From Phycisphaerales bacterium (lineage in GTDB: Bacteria; Planctomycetota; Phycisphaerae; Phycisphaerales; UBA1924), in the NCBI GenBank assembly GCA_020845755.1, contig JADLFE010000036.1:1-64000 (forward strand): a stretch of DNA of 64,000 bases, written 5' to 3'. Position numbers and translations under genes: made by a program. Below, one piece after another: positions 7,846-16,103 of the stretch (the stretch's first letter is position 1; each line of letters begins with the position of its first letter). Below the pieces are notes generated by a model. The model was not told the origin of the DNA and made no database searches. It worked only from the letters and a program-made list of their open reading frames with translations.

Positions 7846-8661
7846 ATGGACGATTCGGCGAAACGTCCGAAGTTGAGATTGATGGGCGCGGCCCGAGTGA
7901 TCGCGTGCGCTTCGCTGCTGGTCAGCATTGCCGCGTGCTCGCCACAGCCGCCCAAGGCCGCGCCTTCGTATCCGCTCATCGACACCGCGATCTACGACGA
8001 CCGTGCCCGCGCGTTGATCCGCGAGCGAGGCATCGAATTGTTGTCCCACGGCTCGCAGCCCGCGTGGTGGACTTCGCTCGCCGAGTTGTCGGGCAACGTC
8101 GCGATGATCCCCGCGTCGGGCGCGGCGGGCGATCTGCAGGTCGCGCTGGCGCTGGCGAACCGAAATGCCAAGGCGGCGGCAACGGAGTTGCTGGGCACCG
8201 AGCCCCTCTCGATCGATCTGGTTCACAGCGCGTGCCGCCGGACGGACGCGGGGCTGATCGAGGCGATGGTGCTCGCTCGGGCGCTGGGGCCGGCGCGGGC
8301 TCAGGTGCAGGCTGTGCCGATGCCGGCGAGCGATCAGGCCATGTCGGCGTCGAGCGGGCGGGTCGGCAGCGCCGGTGGCGCGGTCGAGTCCAGTCCGTCC
8401 GCGCCGTCCGACGGCGTGGAGCGGCCCACGTGGTGGTTTGATGTGCCGAAGATTGGCGACACGTCGATCGAGGTGTGCGTGATGGCCGACGGCCCGTCGC
8501 TGCGCGAGGCGCGCAACGCCGCGCTGGCCAAGGGCGCGGCGGCGCTGTCGGCGGCGGCGGGCAAGGGCGTGAGCGCGGGCGAGACCCAGCGCGTTGCGAC
8601 GGCGCGCCTGCCCGACGGGAGCTACCGAGCGTTTGTGCTGATGAGCGTGTCGCGGCGGTAG
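7846..8661 (+). CDS. Predicted lipoprotein of unknown function
   Basis: A 271-residue protein with a lipoprotein signal: a positively charged start (KRPKLRLMGAAR), a hydrophobic stretch and lipobox SIAAC with Cys31. The mature part is Ala-rich. It has a low-complexity linker near residues 165-195 and a C-terminal domain with ARNAALAKGAAALSAAAGKGV, which looks helical. No family is recognised. An in-frame ATG at 7807 would add 13 residues before the signal peptide; 7846 gives the better signal peptide. It lies just after nrdR and just before the zinc-ribbon pair on the same strand. Confidence 0.65.
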   Translation: MDDSAKRPKLRLMGAARVIACASLLVSIAACSPQPPKAAPSYPLIDTAIYDDRARALIRERGIELLSHGSQPAWWTSLAELSGNVAMIPASGAAGDLQVALALANRNAKAAATELLGTEPLSIDLVHSACRRTDAGLIEAMVLARALGPARAQVQAVPMPASDQAMSASSGRVGSAGGAVESSPSAPSDGVERPTWWFDVPKIGDTSIEVCVMADGPSLREARNAALAKGAAALSAAAGKGVSAGETQRVATARLPDGSYRAFVLMSVSRR

Positions 8662-8674
8662 TGGTGGGCGGGCG

Positions 8675-9112
8675 ATGATGTCGCGTGAACAAACAACTCA
8701 AGGGTTCGTTGCCCGAAGTTTCTTTGTGTGGGGAATCTCGTGCGGCGGGCTCGGGCTGATGATTCCCGAGCCCTTCGTGCGTGTCATGGCACTGGCTCTC
8801 GTGGTGGTGTGCGGCACGGCGTTTTTCATGCCACGCCTGATGCAGCCGATTGTGATCTGGTTCGTAGCGATCGCGAGTGTGATTGCCATGATCGTGGGGT
8901 ATTCCGCGGCCGGTGTCGAGGGACTCGTGTTGGCGATTGTCGTCGCTAGCAACGTGCTCGCACCGCCCGCGATTGGCGCGTTCATGCTCAAGCACCTGTA
9001 CGCCGCGACGCACTCTGAAGCTGGGAGTTGTCCGCGCTGCGGCTACTCGCTTCGGGGCCTCCGCTCGGCGCGCTGCCCCGAATGCGGGCATGACGTGCGG
9101 CTATCCCCATGA
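8675..9112 (+). CDS. Membrane protein with C-terminal zinc ribbon (paralogue 1)
   Basis: A 145-residue protein of unknown function. Three or four hydrophobic helices (about residues 15-105) precede a C-terminal four-Cys ribbon, CPRCGYSLRGLRSARCPECG. It is closely similar along its whole length to the next gene (both have IPEPFVRV, then FMPR.M.P..IWF), so the two arose by tandem duplication. Its stop overlaps the next start by ATGA (9109-9112). Two consecutive ATGs (8675, 8678) are possible starts. Confidence 0.75.
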   Translation: MMSREQTTQGFVARSFFVWGISCGGLGLMIPEPFVRVMALALVVVCGTAFFMPRLMQPIVIWFVAIASVIAMIVGYSAAGVEGLVLAIVVASNVLAPPAIGAFMLKHLYAATHSEAGSCPRCGYSLRGLRSARCPECGHDVRLSP

Positions 9113-9543
9113 CCCGAAATGTGCCCAAACTCCAGGATGTCGGCGCTCGCCTGCTCTGCGTGTGGGGATTGGCGTGGGGTTGCTATGGCCTTTCGATCCC
9201 CGAGCCGTTCGTTCGCGTGTTCGGCTTTACGCTGGCGGTTGTCTGTGGCGCCGCGGTCTTCATGCCGCGGGTGATGCCGCCATTTCTGATCTGGTTTTCC
9301 GGACTGATGGGCGTTCTTGCGATGCTCATTGGTCTTGGAGTGAGCGGACTCCCCGGCTTCGCGTTTACATTCGTGGCATCGATCGTGATCCTCGGTCCGC
9401 CGGTCATCGGCGCTCTCATACTCAAGCAGATCCACAACCCCAGGCCGCCGAAGCCCGGCGTGTGCGCCACGTGCGGCTATTCGCTCGCGGGACTGGAGTC
9501 GAACCGCTGTCCGGAATGCGGTGCCGAGTACCGCGGCTTATAG
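9109..9543 (+). CDS. Membrane protein with C-terminal zinc ribbon (paralogue 2)
   Basis: The 144-residue sister of the preceding gene, with the same layout: hydrophobic helices between about residues 12 and 105, then the ribbon CATCGYSLAGLESNRCPECG at the C-terminus. Translation is probably coupled to paralogue 1 by the ATGA overlap, which would yield near-equal amounts and allow a heteromer. The gene is convergent with the GH127 gene. No function can be assigned. Confidence 0.75.
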   Translation: MTRNVPKLQDVGARLLCVWGLAWGCYGLSIPEPFVRVFGFTLAVVCGAAVFMPRVMPPFLIWFSGLMGVLAMLIGLGVSGLPGFAFTFVASIVILGPPVIGALILKQIHNPRPPKPGVCATCGYSLAGLESNRCPECGAEYRGL

Positions 9544-9590
9544 ATCATCGAGGGTTCAAGAGGGCGCTGGCCTGAACACGCCGCTGCTTG

Positions 9591-12128
9591 CTACTCCGCC
9601 TGGATCTCCAGCACACCGCCGCTGAATCCCTCACGCAACTCGACCTCGATGCGCACGCTCTCGGCCTTCACGGCCTCGAACGTCACCTGATTGAACGAGT
9701 CCTTCGCCACGCCGAGCGGCCCGAGCGTCTGGGGCTCGACCCACTTCCCACCCACGCGTACCAGCACCTTGGCCGACTTAGGTGTTCGGCACTTCCCGTT
9801 CGCCGGTTCGTCGTCGAACCAGTACACGAGCACCTTGCGGATGTCGCGTGGCGAATCAAACTCGTGCTCGACCCACTCGTGCGTGCCGCGGTGGTCCCAC
9901 CATGTCAGACGCGGGATCGAATGGTCGGACGAGTTCTTGGGCACCAGGCCGTCGGCGACGGCGCGAATGGTGTCGCTTCCATAGCAGTGCGACGCGCTGA
10001 CCTTGATGTTCTTGGCCTCCGGCGGGACGGTCCACGGGTGTGCGCCGGGCCCATCGGAAACCGTGGGGAAGGCGCTGACGCGAAGGCGTGCCGCGCCCAT
10101 CGGGATCAGCGTCACCGTTTCGATCGGCTCGCTGCTCTTAGCCGGGCTGTCCTGAAGGAGCCCGACGAGGCCGAGATAGTCCTGCTTCCACTCGGGGATT
10201 CGCCGGGCCTTGGCATTGATCGAGATCGGCACGCCGTCTTGCGTGAACGGCGACTTGCCCGTGGACATTGAACCCTTCACAACCTCGAATCCCGCAGCAG
10301 GGTTCTTCTCATCGAGCACCAGACCGTAATTCCACGGTGATTCGGGCCAGATTTCCTGGCCCGGGAACGCGTCGGGCCCGCCGGAGTGCTTGTAGTGCTC
10401 ATTGATCTTCAGCGAGTACGTCAGCGGCCCGCGGTCGACCGACACGCTGTTGTGGTTCCCCTTCCACGTGCGCACGCCCACGCTCATGGGGAGCGAGAGT
10501 GTCAGCGTGTCGCCCTTCTTCCACACCCGGCTCACGCGGATGAACCCGCGAGCATCCGCCGGCACGCCCTTCAGCGGCGATACCGCGGCGTCCTTGTTGA
10601 TCGTGACACTCGGAGTCTCGCACCAGCCCGGCACGCGCAGGTACACAGGGAATTCGGCGGCCTTGTCAAGATCGATCGAATACACGATCGTCTCGTCGAA
10701 CGGATAGTTCGACGAAGTCGAGATGGTCACCTTGGCGCCGTCGCCAACCTTCGCGGTCACGCTCGACGGCGCGTAGAACACGGCGGCCAGGCCGTTGTCG
10801 CCGGTGGCCATCCACTGATACTGCACGAAGTTGGGCCAGGCGTGCCCGAAGTTGTGTTGGCAGCATCGGTGGTCGTCGGCGCGCATCTCGAACATGTTGC
10901 CGCCGTTCTGCACGCCCGGCGCCTTGCTGGCCTTGTCCGACTGGACGTGATTCGGCGAGGTGAGGTAGCGCAGCCCGCTGAAATCGGGCATGATCGCCGC
11001 GGGGAGTGAGTTGAAGGCGACGTCCTCGGCGCGGTCGGCCCACACGGGGTTGGCGGTGATGGACACCAGCCGCTCGCACGACAGCATCATCTCCGCCATG
11101 CCGCATGTCTCGACCGATTGGCGCGGATCGGTGAAGCCGGGGCGGCAGTTCTCGTCGCTCCCGAACATCCCGCCGGGAACCTGCCCGTACATCTCGCGGA
11201 TCTGCCGCCAGTTTCGATCCGCGGCGTCCAGGTGCCTGGGGTCCTTGGACTGCTGATAGAACGTCGCGGGCCCGCCGAACGCCTGCGACATGTTGACGTT
11301 GTGCCAGTCCGGGATGCCGTCGGTCCAGTTGATGGTGTGTGCGTGGACACGCGTGGCCAGGTCGAGCAGGAACGCGTCGCCCGTGTGGTTGTAGAGCCAG
11401 TACACGCTCGCGAGGTTGTCGGCCGCACGCTGCTGCTGCCAGTACGGCGGGAAGAGATCCTTCTCGGGGATCGTCATCTGGAACTTGAAGTATCGCGTCA
11501 TGAGGTCGATCACACGCTGATCGCCCGTCGCCTCGTAGTACGTCTGCAGGCAGTTGAGCATCACCATGTTGGGCCAGAGGTCCAGCGGCCCGTCGGTGCT
11601 GCTCACGGTCGACTTCGCGCCCTGCCCGCGCGGGCCGAACATGCCCGATGGTTCCTGGCTGGCGATCGCGCCCTCGATCCAGATTTTCGACTCGGCGATC
11701 TGGGCCTTGTTGTCGGTGAGGTACGCGGCGGCAATGAAGCCCTTGAGCCAGTAAGGCACTTCCTCCCAGCCGTACTCGCCCTGCCCGTCCTTGGACAACC
11801 ACGCGTTCTTGTCCTTCTTCAGGAACTGGCTGATCTCGGTGAGATGACCGTGAAAACCGGCGGCCTGGAGTTTGACCTGATCCTTCAGCCAGCCCTCGCC
11901 ACGGACGCTCCCGATCGGAAGTTTCACGAGCGGAGAGGCGGTTAGCGGCGCGCGGTTCGAGATGTAGTGCGTATTGCGAGCATCAGCCGGCGGACGCGCG
12001 ACGCCCTTGATGTCGTCCGCGGCGAGCGATGGTGCGCATACGCCAACGCCGCACACAAGGCCGGCGGCCAGAGCGGTCGAAACCGCGAGCGATCGTCCGC
12101 CCGCGACGGAAGTGGTGGGGGTCTTCAT
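9591..12128 (-). CDS. GH127 family glycoside hydrolase (beta-L-arabinofuranosidase type), secreted
   Basis: 845 residues with a cleavable signal peptide (about residues 1-37, ending CAPSLAADD). The body matches GH127 (formerly DUF1680). Its zinc and catalytic residues align with those known from Bifidobacterium HypBA1: Glu340 and Cys342 in VETCGM, the Cys422-Cys423 pair in HRCCQHNFGHAWPNF (zinc ligand and nucleophile), and probably Glu326 in SDENC. The family removes beta-L-arabinofuranose from plant-type glycans; the exact substrate here is unknown. A C-terminal extension of about 170 residues may be a beta-sandwich. The gene stands alone, convergent with the zinc-ribbon pair and behind the rplI terminator, so it should have its own promoter in 12129-12290. 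Confidence 0.9.
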   Translation of the reverse strand: MKTPTTSVAGGRSLAVSTALAAGLVCGVGVCAPSLAADDIKGVARPPADARNTHYISNRAPLTASPLVKLPIGSVRGEGWLKDQVKLQAAGFHGHLTEISQFLKKDKNAWLSKDGQGEYGWEEVPYWLKGFIAAAYLTDNKAQIAESKIWIEGAIASQEPSGMFGPRGQGAKSTVSSTDGPLDLWPNMVMLNCLQTYYEATGDQRVIDLMTRYFKFQMTIPEKDLFPPYWQQQRAADNLASVYWLYNHTGDAFLLDLATRVHAHTINWTDGIPDWHNVNMSQAFGGPATFYQQSKDPRHLDAADRNWRQIREMYGQVPGGMFGSDENCRPGFTDPRQSVETCGMAEMMLSCERLVSITANPVWADRAEDVAFNSLPAAIMPDFSGLRYLTSPNHVQSDKASKAPGVQNGGNMFEMRADDHRCCQHNFGHAWPNFVQYQWMATGDNGLAAVFYAPSSVTAKVGDGAKVTISTSSNYPFDETIVYSIDLDKAAEFPVYLRVPGWCETPSVTINKDAAVSPLKGVPADARGFIRVSRVWKKGDTLTLSLPMSVGVRTWKGNHNSVSVDRGPLTYSLKINEHYKHSGGPDAFPGQEIWPESPWNYGLVLDEKNPAAGFEVVKGSMSTGKSPFTQDGVPISINAKARRIPEWKQDYLGLVGLLQDSPAKSSEPIETVTLIPMGAARLRVSAFPTVSDGPGAHPWTVPPEAKNIKVSASHCYGSDTIRAVADGLVPKNSSDHSIPRLTWWDHRGTHEWVEHEFDSPRDIRKVLVYWFDDEPANGKCRTPKSAKVLVRVGGKWVEPQTLGPLGVAKDSFNQVTFEAVKAESVRIEVELREGFSGGVLEIQAE

Positions 12129-12294
12129 GCCGCCAGTCTATTCAGCCGGCGGCTTCGCACGCATTTTCCAAATGCGGCGGCACCGATGGCGAATCGGGGT
12201 TTTCATCCGGGTCGGCGCGGTCTGCTGCCGCCACTCTGCTTCCCATGGCTCTTGCGCCCAACGGCGAATGACATACCTCGCGCCGAGTGCCTCC

Positions 12295-12327
12295 AAAAAC
12301 GACCAAGGCCGCTTTCGCGACCTTGGT
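12295..12327 (-). terminator. Intrinsic terminator of the glmU-rplI operon
   Basis: On the minus strand an 11-bp stem with one G-T pair (ACCAAGGTCGC / GCGGCCTTGGT) closes a GAAA tetraloop and is followed, after CG, by five T residues. It lies 30 bases after the rplI stop. This is a textbook rho-independent terminator. Confidence 0.92.
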
Positions 12328-12357
12328 GATGGAGTCAGTCGGATTGTCGCCAGTGTC

Positions 12358-13086
12358 TCAGGCCTTCTTGGACTTCTTCTCGCCCTTGTCGGCCTTCTCA
12401 GCCTTGGCCTCGGCCTTCTTCTCGGCCTTGCCGCCGAACTTGTTCTCGCCGCCCTTGTCGGCCTTCTCGGCCTTGGCCTCCGGGGCCGCGTCGCCCTTGG
12501 GGGCCTTGTCGCCCTTCTTGGACTTTTTCTCGCCCTTGGACTCGCCATCGGCGGCGGGCGCCTCGTTCGTCGCGTGCTCGCTGGCGGCGGCCGGCGCGGC
12601 GTGCTCGTCGCGATGGTGCAGGTCGAGTTTGCGATCCGCCTGCACATGCACCTTCACGCTCGAGTCCAGGTCCGAGTCCAACTTGATGTGGACTTCGTAG
12701 GAGTCGATTCGCTTCATCACCTGGTTGATGCGCACGTCACGCGGTTTGACGGCATAACCGCCCGCGTTCAGTTCGTTCGCCACGTCCTGCTGCGTGATCG
12801 CGGCGTACAGGATGCCCTGGTCGTTGCACGAACGAATCAACTTGATCTCCACGCCCTGCAACTTCTGCGCCAGGCCCTCGCGCAGGCGACGCTGTTCGGC
12901 CAGCATCTTCTGGGCCTCTGCTCGCTTCCCTTGCAACTGCTGGATCAGTTCGTCGCTGGGCTTGGTCGCCAGGGCGCGGGGGAGCAGGAAGTTACGGGCG
13001 TAGCCGTTGCGGACGTTGACGATGTCGCCGACGATGCCGAGGCTCTCGACGTTCTCAACCAGGAGGAGTTTCTGGGTACGGGGCAT
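12358..13086 (-). CDS. rplI: Ribosomal protein bL9 with a long charged C-terminal tail
   Basis: bL9 binds 23S rRNA and spans the L1 stalk base with its long helix. Residues 1-150 are a complete bL9: KLLLVENVESLGIVGDIVNVRNGYARNFLLP, given in parts (KLLLVENVESLG, VRNGYARNFLLPR), the connecting helix and the C-domain. Residues about 151-242 are an extra low-complexity tail built of EKADKG, KAEKKAEAK and KSKK units. E. coli L9 is 149 residues, so the tail adds about 60 percent. A good AAAGGA ribosome binding site precedes ATG 13086. It is the last gene before the terminator. rpsR, which normally precedes rplI, is absent. Confidence 0.95.
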   Translation of the reverse strand: MPRTQKLLLVENVESLGIVGDIVNVRNGYARNFLLPRALATKPSDELIQQLQGKRAEAQKMLAEQRRLREGLAQKLQGVEIKLIRSCNDQGILYAAITQQDVANELNAGGYAVKPRDVRINQVMKRIDSYEVHIKLDSDLDSSVKVHVQADRKLDLHHRDEHAAPAAASEHATNEAPAADGESKGEKKSKKGDKAPKGDAAPEAKAEKADKGGENKFGGKAEKKAEAKAEKADKGEKKSKKA

Positions 13087-13233
13087 GATGCTGTCCTTTC
13101 GGGCTCTCGAGGAGCCGGGAAGTTAGGAGCCGCTCGGTCGCTCGCCCGGAACACCCGGAAACGCCGCCGACCCCAACGGTGAACACTGCTGACAGGCCCG
13201 ACCTGATGCCAGGGCGGGCGCAAGGAGAAGATC

Positions 13234-13698
13234 TTAGAACGGGATGTCGTCGTCGGCCACGTTCGCGGTCGCCTGCGCCGATGACGGAGAGGAACCCTGA
13301 CGGGAGCCGCCCTGCGAGGAACGACCACTGCTCCCCCCGCCCCCGCCTCCGCCACCTCCGCCGCCATCGCGGCTGTCGATGAACTGAAAGCTCTCGACCA
13401 CCACGCGGAGTTTGGAGAATTTCTGGCCCTCCTTCTCCCACTGGTCGAGTTTGAGGCGGCCTTCGATGAAGACCGGACGCCCCTTGGCGAGATACTGGGC
13501 CATCACCTCGGCCGTCCGCCCCCAGGCCTCACAATCCACGAAGGTGGTCTCCTCGCGGTTCTCGCCTTCGGGGGTCTTCCAGCGGCGGTTGACCGCCAGA
13601 CCGATGTTCGCCACCGCCTGATTCCCCGACGTGTGACGCAATTCGACGTCGCGTGTCAGGTTGCCCATCAGAAAGACGCGATTCAGATTCCCGGCCAT
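13234..13698 (-). CDS. ssb: Single-stranded DNA-binding protein
   Basis: SSB coats single-stranded DNA in replication and repair. The 154-residue protein has the OB fold at about 1-110 (NLNRVFLMGNLTRDVELRHT, WGRTAEVMAQYLAKGRPVFIEG), a linker starting with a run of about twelve glycines, and the acidic tip DDDIPF that recruits partner proteins. A GGAGG ribosome binding site sits before ATG 13698. It lies between rpsF and rplI as in the classical rpsF-ssb-rpsR-rplI order, but without rpsR. Confidence 0.96.
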   Translation of the reverse strand: MAGNLNRVFLMGNLTRDVELRHTSGNQAVANIGLAVNRRWKTPEGENREETTFVDCEAWGRTAEVMAQYLAKGRPVFIEGRLKLDQWEKEGQKFSKLRVVVESFQFIDSRDGGGGGGGGGGGSSGRSSQGGSRQGSSPSSAQATANVADDDIPF

Positions 13699-13798
13699 GG
13701 CGATCCTCCAGTCTCGTCGCCACCCAAACCGAGTGGGCGATCGATACCGATCATTCTACAAACATTCTCGGGCAAAGGCCACCGGTGAGCCAGCGGAC

Positions 13799-14242
13799 TT
13801 ATTGAGCGGTGGGTTCTGAAGCCGGAGCGGCGGCGGGGGCGGCACCCTCGGTGGTCCCCTGGGCGGCGCGTTCGCCACGCAGTTTGATTTCGACCTCGAG
13901 TTCCTTGCGCCCGTCGAACGACGCGATCTCTTCGGGGGTGTACTGATCCGCGCGGACGATCATGGTTCGCATGATCTTCTCCGACAGGTTGCAGTCGCGC
14001 TCGATGTGGGCCAGGTCGGTGTTGGGGGCCTTGAAGTAGACCAGGATGTAGATGCCGCGCTTCTGGCCGGCGATCTCGTAGGCCAGGCGACGCTCGTCCC
14101 ACTTGCGGAGGGCGACAATCTCGCCGTGCCCGCGGGCGATGATGTCCTTGATGTGCTCGACGGCGGCGCCGAGATCGGCCGCGACCGCCTGCGAGAGAAG
14201 GAACATCGCCTCATACTGATACACGCGCTTCGGGGTTGCCAT
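13799..14242 (-). CDS. rpsF: Ribosomal protein bS6
   Basis: bS6 binds 16S rRNA in the platform of the 30S subunit, normally paired with bS18. The 147-residue protein has the ferredoxin-like S6 fold (YQYEAMFLLSQ, WDERRLAYEIAGQKRGIYILVYF, RDCNLSEKIMRTMIVR) and an Ala/Pro-rich tail from about residue 125. AAGGAA precedes ATG 14242. It is co-transcribed with pth upstream and ssb downstream. Confidence 0.95.
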   Translation of the reverse strand: MATPKRVYQYEAMFLLSQAVAADLGAAVEHIKDIIARGHGEIVALRKWDERRLAYEIAGQKRGIYILVYFKAPNTDLAHIERDCNLSEKIMRTMIVRADQYTPEEIASFDGRKELEVEIKLRGERAAQGTTEGAAPAAAPASEPTAQ

Positions 14243-14304
14243 GTCTGATTCCTTGCTGATCCTGAGTCAAAGACTCGGTGTGTGCCTCGATTGAAAAAAC
14301 GTGA

Positions 14305-15042
14305 TTACGACTCGGAACGACGCGCCCCGGGATCGATCCCGCCCTTGGGCGCTTCGGTTGGTGAATTGGAACTCGGACTCTTTGCTTCCGTCCCGCTGAC
14401 GGGCTTGTTCTCAGCCTTGCTCTCGCTCGGACGCTCACGCTTCGGACGCGCCGAAGCCTCGGGTGCGTTGCACGAGTTCATCGCCGCGTCGATGCCCTTG
14501 GAGACGAACGTCTCGCAGGCCTTGACGCTCTTGTCGATCGCGCCGCTGAACGCCGCCCACTCGTCGTCGGAGAGACGCGAGAGGACGAAGTCGGCCTGGT
14601 CCATGAACTCGGGCTTGCCGCCGGACTCGCCGACTCCAACGCCCAGACGCAGGCGCGGGTAATCCTCGCGCCCCAGGGCCCGCTGGATGTCGGACAGGCC
14701 GTTGTGCCCGCCCGTCCCACCGGCGGGTCGCATGCGAACCGCGCCCAGCGGCAGGTAGATGTCGTCGGTGATGACCAGAAGGTCGCTTGCCGGCGACAAC
14801 TTGTAGAAGCCGACCGCCTCGCCCACGCACTGCCCCGAGCGATTCATGAACGTCGTGGGCTTGAGGAGCAAGCAGCGCTCGCCGGCTACCTGGCATTCCA
14901 CCGCGGCCGCGTTGAAGCGGGCCCGCGGTGTCTCGCCCGGGGCGTGCTTGGCGGCCAGGCGATCGACGACCAGGAACCCGGCGTTGTGCCGCGTCTTGGT
15001 GTATTGAGTGCCGGGATTACCAAGGCCGACGATGAGTTTCAT
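14305..15042 (-). CDS. pth: Peptidyl-tRNA hydrolase with a C-terminal extension
   Basis: Pth releases tRNA from prematurely dropped peptidyl-tRNA. Key residues align with E. coli Asn10, His20 and Asp93: Asn9 in GLGNPG, His19 in TRHNAGF and Asp93 in VITDDIYLPLG; KPTTFMNRSG and GGTGGHNGL are also present. The normal Pth fold ends near residue 195. The remaining 50 residues are a Ser/Pro/Lys-rich tail without motifs. It sits in the operon between rplY and rpsF; no strong ribosome binding site precedes ATG 15042. Confidence 0.95.
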   Translation of the reverse strand: MKLIVGLGNPGTQYTKTRHNAGFLVVDRLAAKHAPGETPRARFNAAAVECQVAGERCLLLKPTTFMNRSGQCVGEAVGFYKLSPASDLLVITDDIYLPLGAVRMRPAGGTGGHNGLSDIQRALGREDYPRLRLGVGVGESGGKPEFMDQADFVLSRLSDDEWAAFSGAIDKSVKACETFVSKGIDAAMNSCNAPEASARPKRERPSESKAENKPVSGTEAKSPSSNSPTEAPKGGIDPGARRSES

Positions 15043-15106
15043 GAGTGCACGGACCAGAGATCGAACAAAGCCCCAGAGAGAGCGAACACAAGTCTGAACG
15101 AGCCGC

Positions 15107-15137
15107 CCAGCGCCGGAGGAGAGCCCTCCGGCGCTGG
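15107..15137 (-). other. Strong hairpin between rplY and pth
   Basis: A perfect 13-bp inverted repeat (ccagcgccggagg and its complement) closes a 5-base loop. It lies 12 bases past the rplY stop. No T-run follows on the minus strand, so it more probably sets mRNA stability or partial read-through than full termination. It divides the operon into glmU-prs-rplY and pth-rpsF-ssb-rplI halves. Confidence 0.7.
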
Positions 15138-15149
15138 ACCCGCGACGGA

Positions 15150-15902
15150 TTACTTCTTCTTGTCGCCACCCGCAGCCGGCTTGGCGTCCTTGGCGGCCGG
15201 CGCGGCGCCCTTGGCAGCCGGAGCGGCGCCCTTGGCAGCCGGAGCGGCGGCACCTTCCTCGCCCTCGACCTTCTTGGCGGTGATGACTTCGGGCTCCGCC
15301 GGGCCGCCTTCGGCCGCGGTCGCTTCGCCCACCACGATCTCCTGCTGGATCACGACCTGGGCCAGGATGGCGTGCTTGTCGGTGATCATCTTCATGCCCT
15401 TGCCGGGGAGGGTGACTTCGCCGGCCGTGATCGCGTGCCCGACGTCGAGCGTTCCCAGGCTCACTTCGATGTACTCAGGGAGTTCCTTCACCACGCACTC
15501 CACCATGACCTCGTTGGTCGGGTGCATCAGGATCGCGCCGGCCTGCTTCAGGCCCGGGGCCTCGCCCACAAGGTGGATCGGAACGCGAGCGCGGATGCGA
15601 TCATCCAGGCTGACCCTCGCGAAGTCCGCGTGGACGATCTCCGTGCCCAGGTAGTCGAACTGCACGTCCTTGAGCAGCACTGTCTGCTTGTCGAACACGC
15701 CCGCCAGGTCCATCCGGAAGATCTTCTCGCCCTTGTTGATAGCCCGCTTGGCCTCGCGAGCATCGACCGAGAGTGACAGCGGTTCGGTGCCCTTGGCGTA
15801 GACCACGATGGGCAGGCGGCCCAACTCGCGCTCGCGCTGGCTGTACCGCGTCCCAAGACGCTCACGCTTGCTGGCCGAAAGAACGGGGGTTGATTCACGC
15901 AT
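15150..15902 (-). CDS. rplY: Ribosomal protein bL25 (CTC/general stress type)
   Basis: bL25 binds 5S rRNA. This is the long CTC type: the N-terminal bL25 domain (about residues 1-95, RLGTRYSQRERELGRLPIVVYAKG quoted in part as GTRYSQRERELGRLP) and the beta domain (about 96-200, VECVVKELPEYIEVSLGTLDVG, part: ELPEYIEVSLGTLDVG). A tail of about 40 residues repeats AAPAAKG and ends KKK. Start 15902 (MRESTPVL) has AAGGA at good distance; the in-frame ATG at 15947 lacks support. Order glmU-prs-rplY-pth is widely conserved. Confidence 0.94.
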   Translation of the reverse strand: MRESTPVLSASKRERLGTRYSQRERELGRLPIVVYAKGTEPLSLSVDAREAKRAINKGEKIFRMDLAGVFDKQTVLLKDVQFDYLGTEIVHADFARVSLDDRIRARVPIHLVGEAPGLKQAGAILMHPTNEVMVECVVKELPEYIEVSLGTLDVGHAITAGEVTLPGKGMKMITDKHAILAQVVIQQEIVVGEATAAEGGPAEPEVITAKKVEGEEGAAAPAAKGAAPAAKGAAPAAKDAKPAAGGDKKK

Positions 15903-16056
15903 GACTGTTTCCTTCCGTCGAAAGGGCCCGCTTGCCGGGGTCCTCATGGCTCGTGCCGGGTTGCTCCCGGCGTTTCACTCAACTTCACTTCGACAATCGA
16001 TCGGCCGCGGGCGACACACCATTCCGGGCGACTGATCGGGATGTCCAACTCGCAGG

Positions 16057-16099
16057 ACTTCTCCTCTTCTTTCACTCTGTTTCTTCGTGACTCCGTGGC
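16057..16099. repeat. Purine-rich simple sequence between prs and rplY
   Basis: On the minus strand this reads GCCACGGAGTCACGAAGAAA and then CAGAGTGAAAGAAGAGGAG, nearly pure purine with short GA(A/C)GA words. It lies directly downstream of the prs stop codon. It resembles the purine repeat inside thrS (221-252). It encodes nothing recognisable and has no hairpin. Confidence 0.5.
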
Positions 16100-16103
16100 T
16101 TTT

